Below are positions 33,587 through 41,756 of a stretch of DNA of 64,000 nucleotides, one piece after another (position 1 is the stretch's first letter; the number at the start of each line of letters is the position of its first letter). Where the stretch lies: assembly GCF_014656215.1 (NCBI RefSeq), contig NZ_BNBZ01000011.1, positions 1-64,000 on the forward strand, read 5' to 3'. The stretch comes from Streptomyces zaomyceticus (GTDB taxonomy: Bacteria; Actinomycetota; Actinomycetes; Streptomycetales; Streptomycetaceae). Under the pieces are notes generated by a model, which was not told the origin of the DNA, ran no database searches, and saw only the letters and a program-made list of their open reading frames with translations. The position numbers were made by a program, and so were the translations under genes.

Positions 33587-35061
33587 CCCCCGAGACCTCA
33601 CCCGCCCCCGCGCCCCCGACCTCGACCCGGGCCCGGGGGCGCCCCCGGCACCTCGCCGCCGCGCAGTACGGGATCTGGGAGAGCCAGCGGCACGCCCCCG
33701 CGGTCCCGCTCCACGAGTGCGGGGTCGCGCTCACCCTCATCGGTGCCCTCGACCGGCTCGCCCTGCACCGCGCCGTGGCACGCGCGCTCGGCGAGACGGA
33801 GACGCTCCGGACCCGCTTCCACATGACGCCCCACGGGCCCCGCCGCGCCCTCGTGCCGCCGCCCCTGCCCGTGCTCACCGTCACCGATCTCCGCCACGAG
33901 GCGGATCCGGAGACCGTCGCCGACGCGCGGATACGGGCGGACCTGGCCACGGTGACCGACCTCGCCCGGCAGGACCCCTGCGCGCACGAACTGTTCCTGC
34001 TCGGGCCCGAGCGGGCCCTGCTGTACTTCCGCTACCACCACATCGTTCTGGACGGCTTCGGCCAGTACCTCTATCTGCGGCGGCTCGCCGAGCTGTACGA
34101 GGCCTTCGAGAGCGGCCGGGCCCCGACGGCCCCCGCCGCCGTACCCCTCGAACGGCTCGCCGCCGACGAGGCGGCCTATCTCCGTTCGCCGCAGTACGCG
34201 GAGGACGCCGCCTACTGGCACGCCGAGCGGTCCTCCACCGCCCCACCCGACGGTTCCGACGGGCCCGACAGCCCTGGACGCCCGGCCGCCGCAGGCGCCC
34301 CCGGCACCCCTCGTCACCCGGTCGCCGCCGACGGCCACGTCGCGCCTCCGGGCCCCGCCGTCTCCCGGACCGCCGTCCTGACGCCCCACCGGCTCGGCAC
34401 CCTTCTCGCCGCGGGCCGGGGCGAGGGCCCCGCGCCCGTCGGCCACGAGGCGGCCACCCTGATCGCCGCCACCGCGGTCTGGTCGTACGACCGGCACGGC
34501 GGCCGTACCGGGATCGTCGTCAACCTGCCCGTGACGGCCCGCCGTTCACGCGCGGAGCTCGACACACCCGCCCAGCTCGCCAACGAACTGCCCCTCCGGC
34601 TCGCCGTCGACCCCGACGCCAGCTTCGCCGCACTCGTACGGCACACCGGGGTGAAGGTCCGCGAGGCACTGCGCCATCAGCGCCACCGGGCCGTCGGACC
34701 CTCGCCCCGTACGGCGGAACCGGTCGCGACGCCGCCCGCGCCGCAGGTCAACGTCATGACCTTCGGAGCGCTGTCGCGCTTCGGCTCCTGCCGTGCGACC
34801 TGCCGCCCGTACCCGGTGGGGCTCGTCGCGGACATCGACCTCAACGTCTACCGCGAGCTCCCCGCCCCGAACGAGGGGAGCGAGAGGGAGGAGGTGCGGA
34901 CCGGCCCCGGCCACCTCCCCCCGCACGGACTGCGCCTCGAGTTCCGCGCGAACTCCCACCGGCACCGCCCCGACGACGTCTCCCGCCACCGGAGGCGGTT
35001 CCTCGAACTGCTCGACGCCGTCGCCGGACGGTCCGACCTCCCCCTGGCCAGGCACCTGTGA
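33583..35061 (+). CDS. Free-standing NRPS-type condensation domain protein
   Basis: A 492-aa single-domain condensation enzyme. The catalytic motif HHIVLDGFG (HHxxxDG) is intact near residue 152. The N-terminal RHLAAAQYGIWESQR matches the first C-domain core motif, and a later NLPVTAR segment matches the region of the floor loop. Such proteins move an acyl or aminoacyl group from a carrier protein to an amine or hydroxyl acceptor. The neighbouring ACP is the obvious donor. The acceptor is unknown: the lipopeptide first residue, a hydroxylated lasso peptide, or a small amine. Its start and stop are both fused into GTGA overlaps. Confidence 0.87.
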   Translation: MTPETSPAPAPPTSTRARGRPRHLAAAQYGIWESQRHAPAVPLHECGVALTLIGALDRLALHRAVARALGETETLRTRFHMTPHGPRRALVPPPLPVLTVTDLRHEADPETVADARIRADLATVTDLARQDPCAHELFLLGPERALLYFRYHHIVLDGFGQYLYLRRLAELYEAFESGRAPTAPAAVPLERLAADEAAYLRSPQYAEDAAYWHAERSSTAPPDGSDGPDSPGRPAAAGAPGTPRHPVAADGHVAPPGPAVSRTAVLTPHRLGTLLAAGRGEGPAPVGHEAATLIAATAVWSYDRHGGRTGIVVNLPVTARRSRAELDTPAQLANELPLRLAVDPDASFAALVRHTGVKVREALRHQRHRAVGPSPRTAEPVATPPAPQVNVMTFGALSRFGSCRATCRPYPVGLVADIDLNVYRELPAPNEGSEREEVRTGPGHLPPHGLRLEFRANSHRHRPDDVSRHRRRFLELLDAVAGRSDLPLARHL

Positions 35062-35732
35062 TCGGAACCCTTCTGCCGGCCCCCGTGTCCGTGGCCGAGG
35101 CCTTCGAGGACCCGCCCGGACTGACCCTCATCGGCCTGGAACGCGAGGCGGTCCGCACCGCCGCGCCCAAACGCCTGGCCGAGTTCACCACAGCCCGCTG
35201 GTGCGCCCGCCGCGCGCTCGCGGGCCTCGGGATGCCGCCCGTCCCCATCCCTCGGGGGCGGCGCGGCGCACCCGTGTGGCCGCCCGGCATCGTCGGCAGC
35301 ATGACCCACCACGACGGCTACCGCGCCGCCGCCGTCGCACGGCAGGCCGACGCCCGTTCCCTGGGCATCGACGCCGAACCCCATCTGCCCCTTCCGGACG
35401 GGGTGCTGGAGCTGATCGCGCTGCCGGCCGAGCTGCGCCGGATCGCCGAGCTGTCCGGCCGGCACCCCCTGGTCCACTGGGACCGGCTGTTGTTCAGCAT
35501 GAAGGAGTCGGTCTACAAGGCCTGGTTCCCCCTCACGTACCGGTGGCTGGGGCACGAGGAGGCCGACATCGTCATGGACCCGGCCGGCACGTTCACGGCG
35601 CACCTGTTCGCCTCCCATCCCCGGGTTCCTCCCGAGGGGTTCACGGGACGCTGGACGGTGGACAGGGGGCTTGTCGTCACGTCGATCCTGGTGCCGCCGT
35701 ACCCGACGCCGTCGGGAGGAGCGCCGAGGTGA
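35058..35732 (+). CDS. Sfp/EntD-type 4'-phosphopantetheinyl transferase
   Basis: A 224-aa protein that transfers phosphopantetheine from CoA to carrier-protein serines. Family motifs are clear: RWCARRAL, PVWPPGIVGSMTHHDGY, LGIDAEPHLPLP with the metal-binding Asp/Glu, and LFSMKESVYKAWFPLT. It is the last gene of the coupled operon, overlapping the condensation gene by 4 bp. It probably activates the operon's ACP and may also serve the NRPS carrier domains in the window. Confidence 0.93.
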   Translation: MIGTLLPAPVSVAEAFEDPPGLTLIGLEREAVRTAAPKRLAEFTTARWCARRALAGLGMPPVPIPRGRRGAPVWPPGIVGSMTHHDGYRAAAVARQADARSLGIDAEPHLPLPDGVLELIALPAELRRIAELSGRHPLVHWDRLLFSMKESVYKAWFPLTYRWLGHEEADIVMDPAGTFTAHLFASHPRVPPEGFTGRWTVDRGLVVTSILVPPYPTPSGGAPR

Positions 35733-35858
35733 GAGGACCGCGCAAGTGGGGGAACCCGTATGAGATCTTCATGTGCGCGGTGTGTTCACTGACCTGTCCC
35801 GGCGCCGGAAGCCTGCCGATACTTTCAGGAGACATCCGTCTCGACCGGGAAGGCCCCA

Positions 35859-36830
35859 TTGAGCGACACGGATGAGCATCAGGTGGTGCACCTCTGGTCG
35901 TTGGACGAGGACGTGGTTCTCGTCGGGGGAGACGACGACTTCGAGACCGTCCTCAGCGGTCGGTGGGGTGCCCAGCGGCTCAAGACCGACGGCCTCGTAC
36001 GAGAGGCCCTGCGCCGTATGCAGCTGGGGCCGGTGCGCCTGACCAATGTGGGTCAGGCGCCCGGCACCGGCGCTCCCGGCTGCCTGATCCTGCTCCCCGT
36101 CCTGCGGGAGGTCGCGCACCTGGTGGTGCGGACCATCGCCATGGACGATCTGCTGGGCCCGCTCCTCTCGGCGCATCCGCTCAGCAGGGACGCGGTGTTC
36201 CGCCTCGGCGCGGTGCCGGCCGACCGCCGCTTCCGGCTGGTGGTCGGCACCTCGCTGGTGCTGCGCGCGGACGGCCTGGTGATGGAGGTGCGCGACAGCG
36301 CGTACCGGGTGGTGGTGCACCGCCCGGAGGCGGTGTGGATCGTGGGCATGCTGACCCGGCCGTGCCGGGCGGAGGAGGCGGTGGCCGCGCTGCCGCTGCC
36401 GGCGGGCGTCACCCGCGGGGTCATCGGCTACCTCCTGGCGGCGGGCATGGCGGTCCCGGTGGATCCCCCGCACGGGGTCATGGTGGACCCTCCGCCCGGG
36501 GTCCCGGTGGACCTAGCGCCCGGGTTCCCGGTGGACCTCGCGCCCGGGGTCCCGGTGGACCCCGCGCCGGGGTTCCCCGCGGACCCCGCGCCGGGGTTCC
36601 CCGCGGACCCCTCGCCCGGGTTCCCCGCGGACCGCTCGCCCGGGGTCACGGTGGCCCCCCTGCCGGGGCCCACGGTGGATTCCCCGCCCGGATTCCCGGT
36701 GGACCTTCCGCCCGGGGTCCCCGTGGACCCCCTGCGCGTCGTCCCACCGCCCGACGCGCCCGCACCCCCGCGGTACGGCCCGTCCGGATCGTCCGGTCCG
36801 CCGGCGCTCCCGGCACCCGACGTCTCCTAG
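35859..36830 (+). CDS. SagB-like N-terminal domain with octapeptide repeat tail (no dehydrogenase domain)
   Basis: A 323-aa protein with a TTG start behind GGGAAGG. Residues 8-198 resemble, as I remember the family, the N-terminal region of SagB-type peptide dehydrogenases: an opening VHLWSLDEDV, a RWGAQR.K segment, REALRRMQLGPV, then a winged-helix-like YRVVVHRPEAVW...GVIGYLLAAGMAV. The flavin nitroreductase domain that should follow is absent. Residues 199-294 are instead 12 octapeptide repeats of [VF]PxDxxPG type, then a Pro-rich end. It may be a degenerate azoline dehydrogenase keeping only its leader-binding part, or a dedicated recognition protein. It is convergent with the regulator gene 7 bp away. 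Confidence 0.6.
   Translation: MSDTDEHQVVHLWSLDEDVVLVGGDDDFETVLSGRWGAQRLKTDGLVREALRRMQLGPVRLTNVGQAPGTGAPGCLILLPVLREVAHLVVRTIAMDDLLGPLLSAHPLSRDAVFRLGAVPADRRFRLVVGTSLVLRADGLVMEVRDSAYRVVVHRPEAVWIVGMLTRPCRAEEAVAALPLPAGVTRGVIGYLLAAGMAVPVDPPHGVMVDPPPGVPVDLAPGFPVDLAPGVPVDPAPGFPADPAPGFPADPSPGFPADRSPGVTVAPLPGPTVDSPPGFPVDLPPGVPVDPLRVVPPPDAPAPPRYGPSGSSGPPALPAPDVS
36453..36740 (+). repeat. Twelve-unit 24-bp coding repeat (octapeptide VPVDxAPG type)
   Basis: Twelve consecutive 24-bp units encode octapeptides such as VPVDLAPG, FPADPAPG and FPVDLPPG. The Pro-Gly end is conserved in eleven units and lost in the last (VPVDPLRV). The array starts exactly where a SagB-type protein would enter its flavin domain. 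Confidence 0.9.
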
Positions 36831-36837
36831 CCCTCGG

Positions 36838-37449
36838 CTACACCAGCCAGCCGGCCTCCCGCGCGGTGCGGATCGCGTCCACCCGGTTGCGTGCGTTGAG
36901 CTTGGAGACGATGGTCGTGAGGTAGTTCCGTACGGTGCCCAGGGAGAGCCGCAGCACCTTGGCGATCTCCGCCGGGTCGCGGCCCTCGGCCGCCAGTTGC
37001 AGGACCTCCGTCTCCCGTTCGGTGAGCGGGGTCTCCTCGCTGTTCCAGGTGTCGAGGGCCAGCTGCGGGTCGATCACCCGCTGGCCGGCGGCCACCCGCC
37101 GTATCGCACTGGCCAGTTCACCCGGTGGCGCGTCCTTGAGGAGATATCCGGACACCTGCGCCATGAGGGCCCGGCGCAGTGTTCCGGGGCGTCCGAGGTT
37201 GGTCAGGATCAGGATGCGGCACTCCGGCATCCGTTCCCTCAGTCTCGCCGCCGCGCTGAGGCCGTCGAGTCCGGGCAGGTCGATGTCGATCACGGCGACG
37301 TCGGGGCGGTGTTCGAGCGCGGCCTGGACGATCTCGTCGCCGCGCGCGACCTCGCAGACGACGGTGAGGTCGTCCTGGAGGCTCAGCAGCGCCACCAGCG
37401 CCCCGCGCACCATGTGCATGTCCTCGGCCAGCAGAATGCGGATGTCCAT
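36838..37449 (-). CDS. NarL/LuxR-type response regulator
   Basis: A 203-aa response regulator. The receiver domain has acidic residues ED near position 9-10, phospho-acceptor Asp about 55 in VIDIDLPGLDG, and Lys in GYLLKDAPPGEL. A LuxR helix-turn-helix begins at LTERETEVLQLAAEGRDPAEIAK. It lies 76 bp downstream of the sensor kinase gene in the same direction. It probably controls the surrounding RiPP locus and perhaps itself through the direct repeats upstream of the kinase. Confidence 0.93.
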   Translation of the reverse strand: MDIRILLAEDMHMVRGALVALLSLQDDLTVVCEVARGDEIVQAALEHRPDVAVIDIDLPGLDGLSAAARLRERMPECRILILTNLGRPGTLRRALMAQVSGYLLKDAPPGELASAIRRVAAGQRVIDPQLALDTWNSEETPLTERETEVLQLAAEGRDPAEIAKVLRLSLGTVRNYLTTIVSKLNARNRVDAIRTAREAGWLV

Positions 37450-37525
37450 GGCGGTAACTCCTCTGGGCCTTGTGGGCCCGTGATGACGGCGCGGAGGATC
37501 TCCGCTGATGGGGGGATACGAAGGA

Positions 37526-38806
37526 TCAGGCGGCCGGGCCGGTACACGGCAGCGTCGACGGCTCCTCGGCCCGAGGCCGGCGGAAGGCGTCCTCGCTCGC
37601 CTCGCGGGGGGCCGGGACGAAGGCGACGGGAGCCTCGGCGGTGAGCCGGAACGTTCCGTCGGACCCGTGGGCGATGGTGAGCCGACCGGAGACGGAGCGC
37701 AGTCGCATCGCCAGGTTCTGCAGCCCCGCGCCGCTGTCCTGAGAGGTGTCGCGGTAGACCGCGGCCACACCGTCGTTCGTGACGACCAGCCGCACCCGCC
37801 CGCAGTCCTGGACCGCCTCGATGGAGCACTCCGTGGCGCGCGAGTGGCGCAGCATGTTGGTGATGGCCTCGCGGAGCACGGCGGCGAGGACGGTGTTGAC
37901 CTCGGGGCCCAGCTCGTCGAGCCGGACCTCGGTGCTCACCTTCACGTCGGTCGCCTCCAGGAGGCCGGTGACCGAGGCGAGTTCGCTCTGCAGCGACATG
38001 TCGCGCAGACCGCGCGAGACGCGCCGCACGTCGGCGAGGGACTGCCGGGAGAGGGCGAGGACGTCCTCGATCTCCGCCTTGGCGCGCTGCGGCTGGGTGA
38101 GGACGAGCCGGTGGATGAGCTCGCTCTTGAGAGTGATGGCGGAGAGGCTGTAGCCCAGCAGATCGTGGAGGTTGCGCGAGATCCGCAGCCGCTCCTTCGT
38201 CACCGCCATCCGGGCGAGCTCGTTCTTGGTCTCGTGCAACTGGCGTACCAGTGCGGCCAGTCGGGAGAGCCCGTAGACCACGAGCCCGGTCAGCAGGGTC
38301 GACTGGAAGAGATAGATGCTGTCGATCAGCGGCCGTCCGTCGATCGCGGGCGGCGCCAGCATGCTGAGTCCGACGGCTCCGTACATCGGCCAGGCGATCC
38401 GAGGGGGGAGCAGGAGCAGCAGGGAGCCGGCGAGGAAGCCCGCCATGGCGCCCCACTGGGACTCGAAGACCATCACCGGCAGATAGGTGAGGAGGGCCTG
38501 GAGGCTCAGGGTGATCCGTTTGCGGACGGGGGACACCAGGTCGGCCCCCGGGCGGGAGTGCTGGAGCTGGAGCACGAAGATGGCGACCAGGCACAGCAGG
38601 CAGACGCCCATCGGTAACGGCCCGAGCGAGGTCCCGGCGATGTTCAGCGCGGTGATGCCGAGGTAGCTCAGGAGCGCCGACGTCAGGATCACCGTCGCGA
38701 ATCTCGGGGCGATCGGAATGTGCTGGGCCCCCGCCCCCTCCGGTCTCTCCTCACGGTCCCGTCGACCGGTGACGTCGTCATGGCTGAGCTCATCGGGAAC
38801 TGGCAT
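37526..38806 (-). CDS. Sensor histidine kinase (HisKA_3/DesK type)
   Basis: A 426-aa sensor kinase with about five to six membrane helices between residues 35 and 205, a short linker helix, the phospho-acceptor motif ERLRISRNLHDLLGYSLSAI, and an ATPase domain with N-box REAITNMLRHS. The C-terminal G-box is short (DSGAGLQNLAMRL). The ATG at 38806 is used because upstream in-frame codons overlap the repeat-containing promoter region. It pairs with the LuxR-type regulator that follows. Similar pairs are common in Streptomyces peptide antibiotic loci; the signal is unknown. Confidence 0.9.
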   Translation of the reverse strand: MPVPDELSHDDVTGRRDREERPEGAGAQHIPIAPRFATVILTSALLSYLGITALNIAGTSLGPLPMGVCLLCLVAIFVLQLQHSRPGADLVSPVRKRITLSLQALLTYLPVMVFESQWGAMAGFLAGSLLLLLPPRIAWPMYGAVGLSMLAPPAIDGRPLIDSIYLFQSTLLTGLVVYGLSRLAALVRQLHETKNELARMAVTKERLRISRNLHDLLGYSLSAITLKSELIHRLVLTQPQRAKAEIEDVLALSRQSLADVRRVSRGLRDMSLQSELASVTGLLEATDVKVSTEVRLDELGPEVNTVLAAVLREAITNMLRHSRATECSIEAVQDCGRVRLVVTNDGVAAVYRDTSQDSGAGLQNLAMRLRSVSGRLTIAHGSDGTFRLTAEAPVAFVPAPREASEDAFRRPRAEEPSTLPCTGPAA

Positions 38807-38827
38807 CGTCCTCGCGGCCTCTTCTGT

Positions 38828-38872
38828 TCGCACCCCTGTGCACACTCGTGTCGCACCCCTACACACTCGTGT
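38828..38872. promoter_or_regulatory. Direct repeats upstream of the sensor kinase gene
   Basis: ACACTCGTGT occurs at 38842-38851 and 38863-38872 (21-bp spacing, two helical turns), and TCGCACCCCT at 38828-38837 and 38851-38860. Each 10-mer is nearly self-complementary (ACAC..GTGT). They are good candidate operator sites, 22-66 bp before the kinase ATG. Confidence 0.5.
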
Positions 38873-38964
38873 TCGATCATAAGCCTCGTTGGTGAATTAT
38901 GAGTGGAGCGTTTTGTGTTGATGGATGTCTCACGTGGTACCGGCGGATACGGCATGATGCCTCC

Positions 38965-39321
38965 GTGCGCGCCGAACTGTCCTGCCGGCTGGTGCCGGAC
39001 ACCCTGTGGGATCTGACCGCTCCCCTGCTGCCCCGGTTCTCCAGAAGGCCCCAGGGCGGGGGGACTTCGCCGCTCTCGGAGCGCGCCGTCTTCACCGCCG
39101 TCGTCTACGTCCTGACCAGCGGATGCTCATGGCGGCTGCTGCCCGACACCTTCGGGGTGTCGCCCGCCACCGCCCATCGCCGCTTCACCGTCTGGTCGAA
39201 CTCCGGGCTCTGGCACGCGCTCGACCGGGCGGCCGCGGAGGCGCTCGGCCGGGGGAGCGAGGCGGGCTGGGTGGCCGCGATCGTCGACGCGGCCAACCTC
39301 CGCTGCTGCGCCGACGGCTGA
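38965..39321 (+). pseudogene. Truncated IS5-type transposase (N-terminal remnant)
   Basis: About 118 residues match the N-terminal part of IS5-group transposases: LSCRLVPDTLWDLTAPLLP, then ERAVFTAVVYVLTSGCSWRLLP, then FGVSPATAHRRFTVWSNSGLW, and the first catalytic Asp region AIVDAANLR. The frame ends there, so the remaining catalytic region is absent and no continuation was found in other frames. The likely original start is the GTG at 38965; an in-frame ATG at 38899 also exists. No clear terminal inverted repeats were found. It marks past transposition between the regulator pair and the YcaO gene. Confidence 0.75.
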
Positions 39322-39341
39322 GCGGGGCGACGGTGCGGGAG

Positions 39342-39372
39342 CCTGCCGTCGGCAGGTCCCGCCGACGGCAGG
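39342..39372. terminator. Hairpin between transposase remnant and YcaO gene
   Basis: Perfect 12-bp stem CCTGCCGTCGGC / GCCGACGGCAGG with a 7-base loop, 69 bp past the leftward YcaO stop codon. It probably ends the YcaO transcript. Confidence 0.6.
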
Positions 39373-39440
39373 AAGGGGCCGACCCGCGTGCCGGTCGACC
39401 CCTTCACCGGTCCGCCCCGCGGACCACGTGAGACAGCCCC

Positions 39441-41756
39441 TTACACGAACAGCGGTACGGGATTGAGTTCTTCGCGCGACAGAGGAGAACTCAGGCGTCC
39501 GAGCGCCACCGGTACGTCGAAGAGCCGCCCCGGCGCGAACCGCGCCCAGAATTGCCGCATCCCGGGAACGATGACCTTCACCACCGGAATGCCGAGGTCC
39601 GCTCTCGTCTGGTCGAGGACCAGGAGTTCCATGCCGCGTTCCCGCGTCAGCTCCGTGATCCTGTGAACATCGTCGAGGAGATCGCTGGTCGGGACGTACG
39701 TCCAGTCCTCCGGCCGGCGCGGCCGCACCGTCGGATCGGGCGTCAGATAAGGGCGGCCCGCCGCCGTCGCGGTGTGCCACCAGTCGAGCGCCTCGGGATC
39801 GTCCACACGGTATCCGGAGTTTTCTCGAGTAACCCCACTCACCGCCGGGAGGAGTTGTCCCATTTCGGTGAGGGCGCGCCGCAGGGCGAGCCGGGGATCG
39901 AAGTGGGCGCCGAATCCGAAAATCACGTCTTCGGCGGGCTTGTCCGTACGCCGGGACAGTGCCGCCATTACCGGAATTCCGAAATCCGCGGTGAGGTCGA
40001 TCACCCATACCGATCGGTTGACCGCACGGTAACCGGCCAGTAATTCCGGTAGGTAATCCCCGGGAAAAGCGGAGAGGTCCACGGCCGGCTGCCGGGTGCG
40101 GTTGTACCACCACAGCGCGACCGCGTCCCGCTCCACCAGCTCCAGGAAGCCCTGGACCAGCGCGTCCTCACGCGTACTGCCGGCCGCGTTCCCGTTCGAG
40201 TCCGCCCACAACCCGTCGGACCCCGCCTCGGGACCGAAGTACAGCATCGACGTGGGCAGCAGCCGCTGGGTCCGGCCGGTGAGCGACCAGACCGGGGTCC
40301 AGTCGGTGGGACGTGCCGGATCGAACCGCTCGGGCACGAACTGGAAGCGCGACCCCCGCGCGTTCCACCGGTCCCGCTCCCGGAACTGCCCCTCGCCGTA
40401 CAGCTGGCAGTCGTTGGGATGGATCGCCGCCGGGCCCAGCCCGCGCAGCGAGTCCCTGACCACCGGCTCGTCACCCTGCCGGGTCCCGCTGTGCCGCTCC
40501 ACCGCCTCGCACAGGGCGCTGACCCGCGCCTCGGTCTCGGTCAGCCCCTTCCCTCCGCTGAGGCTCCGCAGCCCCGCCCGCAGCCCCGCGAGGGAGCGCC
40601 CCGGCATCGCCAGGTTGTGCCCGGACAGGAAGGTCTGCAGGAAGGCGGGGCTGCCGGGGGCGCGACGGATCTCCTTCACGACCCCCGTCACGGGATCGAC
40701 GAGATGCCCGTACTTCTCCAGCATCCGCTCCGGGGTCAGCGCCCGGTGCCCGTTGCCGGCCCCGGTCACCTTGGGCCGGGAGACCGGGGTGAAGGGGGCG
40801 CGGACCTGCCGCGCCACCAGATCGGGATCCCCGCACGACCGGCACTGCGGGATCCGGGCCACCGGATGGGCGGTCGTCGTCAGCCGTACGGTGTCCAGCG
40901 TGCGTACGGTCGACTGCTCCGGACTGCGCAGCCCGCCCAGCCACTTGGCGGCCTCCAGGGCCGCGAGGTGCAGGGCGAGCGCCCGGACCACGGGCAGCGT
41001 CGCCGGCGGCAGCGGCACCGGGTCGGGCCGCCCCAGCGAGTGCTGGAGCAGGCCCTCCGACAGCCGGTGACCACGCAGCCGCGAGGCGAGGCAGTGCCAG
41101 CAGGGTCCGTCGCCGGGCTGGAACACCGGCCCGATCCAGGGATCCGACCAGCCGATCCGCACCGGGAGCCAGGCCGTCCCCGCCCGCCGGTGCGCCCCGT
41201 CCACCTCGGCGAGCCCGGGGGACAGGAAGTCGTCGCAGAGGACGACGGACAGCTCGGCCGGAGCGCTCGCGTCCGTCACCGGGCTGAGCCCGGCACCGCG
41301 CAACGCCTGGGCGAACTCGGCGGGTTCCGTGTCCGTCAGGCTCACGACCCGCACCCGGGCCCGGGCGAGGGCGTCCGGCACCCGTCCGCCGTCGAGCCCG
41401 AGCAGATCCCAGAACGCCTCGGTCGCCGTGGACGTGGACGCACCGGCCACCGGCCCCGGCCCGGCGGGCCGCACCCGCAGCAGCCCCGCCGACTCGAGCG
41501 CCCGCAGCGAGCCGAGGACCTCTTCCGCGGGCAGGACGCGCGAGGCCTCGCGCAGAACGCCCGCCGTACTTCTTGTGCCGTCGAGCAGCGGCGCCAGTAC
41601 CTCGGCGTGCTCCCCTCGCAGCGTCGTCAGCCCCCGCTGGGACACCAGATACACCGCCTGCCCCGGCACCGTCTCGGGACGCAGATGGCTCTTGAAGCCC
41701 ACCCGGTCCGCGTCGACGGCGACCGTCGGCAGTTCTTTCCCCCGTGTGACGGTCAT
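39441..41756 (-). CDS. Fused E1-like/YcaO azoline cyclodehydratase (TOMM)
   Basis: A 771-aa enzyme combining a leader-binding/E1-like N-terminal half with a C-terminal YcaO domain; such enzymes form azoline rings from Cys, Ser or Thr using ATP. Zinc-type cysteine pairs CWHC (about residue 220) and CRSC (about residue 309) are visible. The YcaO half has SGGKGLTETEARVSALCEAVERHSG, LVQGFLELVERDAVALWWYNR and ALTEMGQL. The C-terminus ELNPVPLFV resembles the Pro-rich end of azoline-forming YcaO proteins. The ATG overlaps the stop of the 64-aa precursor gene (ATGA). Codon 572 is TTA (40041-40043 on the opposite strand), suggesting control by the bldA leucyl-tRNA. The 3' third looks less G/C-rich than its surroundings. 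Confidence 0.88.
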   Translation of the reverse strand: MTVTRGKELPTVAVDADRVGFKSHLRPETVPGQAVYLVSQRGLTTLRGEHAEVLAPLLDGTRSTAGVLREASRVLPAEEVLGSLRALESAGLLRVRPAGPGPVAGASTSTATEAFWDLLGLDGGRVPDALARARVRVVSLTDTEPAEFAQALRGAGLSPVTDASAPAELSVVLCDDFLSPGLAEVDGAHRRAGTAWLPVRIGWSDPWIGPVFQPGDGPCWHCLASRLRGHRLSEGLLQHSLGRPDPVPLPPATLPVVRALALHLAALEAAKWLGGLRSPEQSTVRTLDTVRLTTTAHPVARIPQCRSCGDPDLVARQVRAPFTPVSRPKVTGAGNGHRALTPERMLEKYGHLVDPVTGVVKEIRRAPGSPAFLQTFLSGHNLAMPGRSLAGLRAGLRSLSGGKGLTETEARVSALCEAVERHSGTRQGDEPVVRDSLRGLGPAAIHPNDCQLYGEGQFRERDRWNARGSRFQFVPERFDPARPTDWTPVWSLTGRTQRLLPTSMLYFGPEAGSDGLWADSNGNAAGSTREDALVQGFLELVERDAVALWWYNRTRQPAVDLSAFPGDYLPELLAGYRAVNRSVWVIDLTADFGIPVMAALSRRTDKPAEDVIFGFGAHFDPRLALRRALTEMGQLLPAVSGVTRENSGYRVDDPEALDWWHTATAAGRPYLTPDPTVRPRRPEDWTYVPTSDLLDDVHRITELTRERGMELLVLDQTRADLGIPVVKVIVPGMRQFWARFAPGRLFDVPVALGRLSSPLSREELNPVPLFV

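Noticed and set aside
36453..36740. Repeat array considered as a CRISPR
   Set aside because: Units are contiguous 24-bp coding repeats without spacers, in frame with an open gene. No cas genes were seen.
39388..39666. Plus-strand frame after the transposase remnant, checked as a frameshifted transposase C-terminus
   Set aside because: It overlaps the YcaO gene antisense and lacks the conserved transposase catalytic residues.
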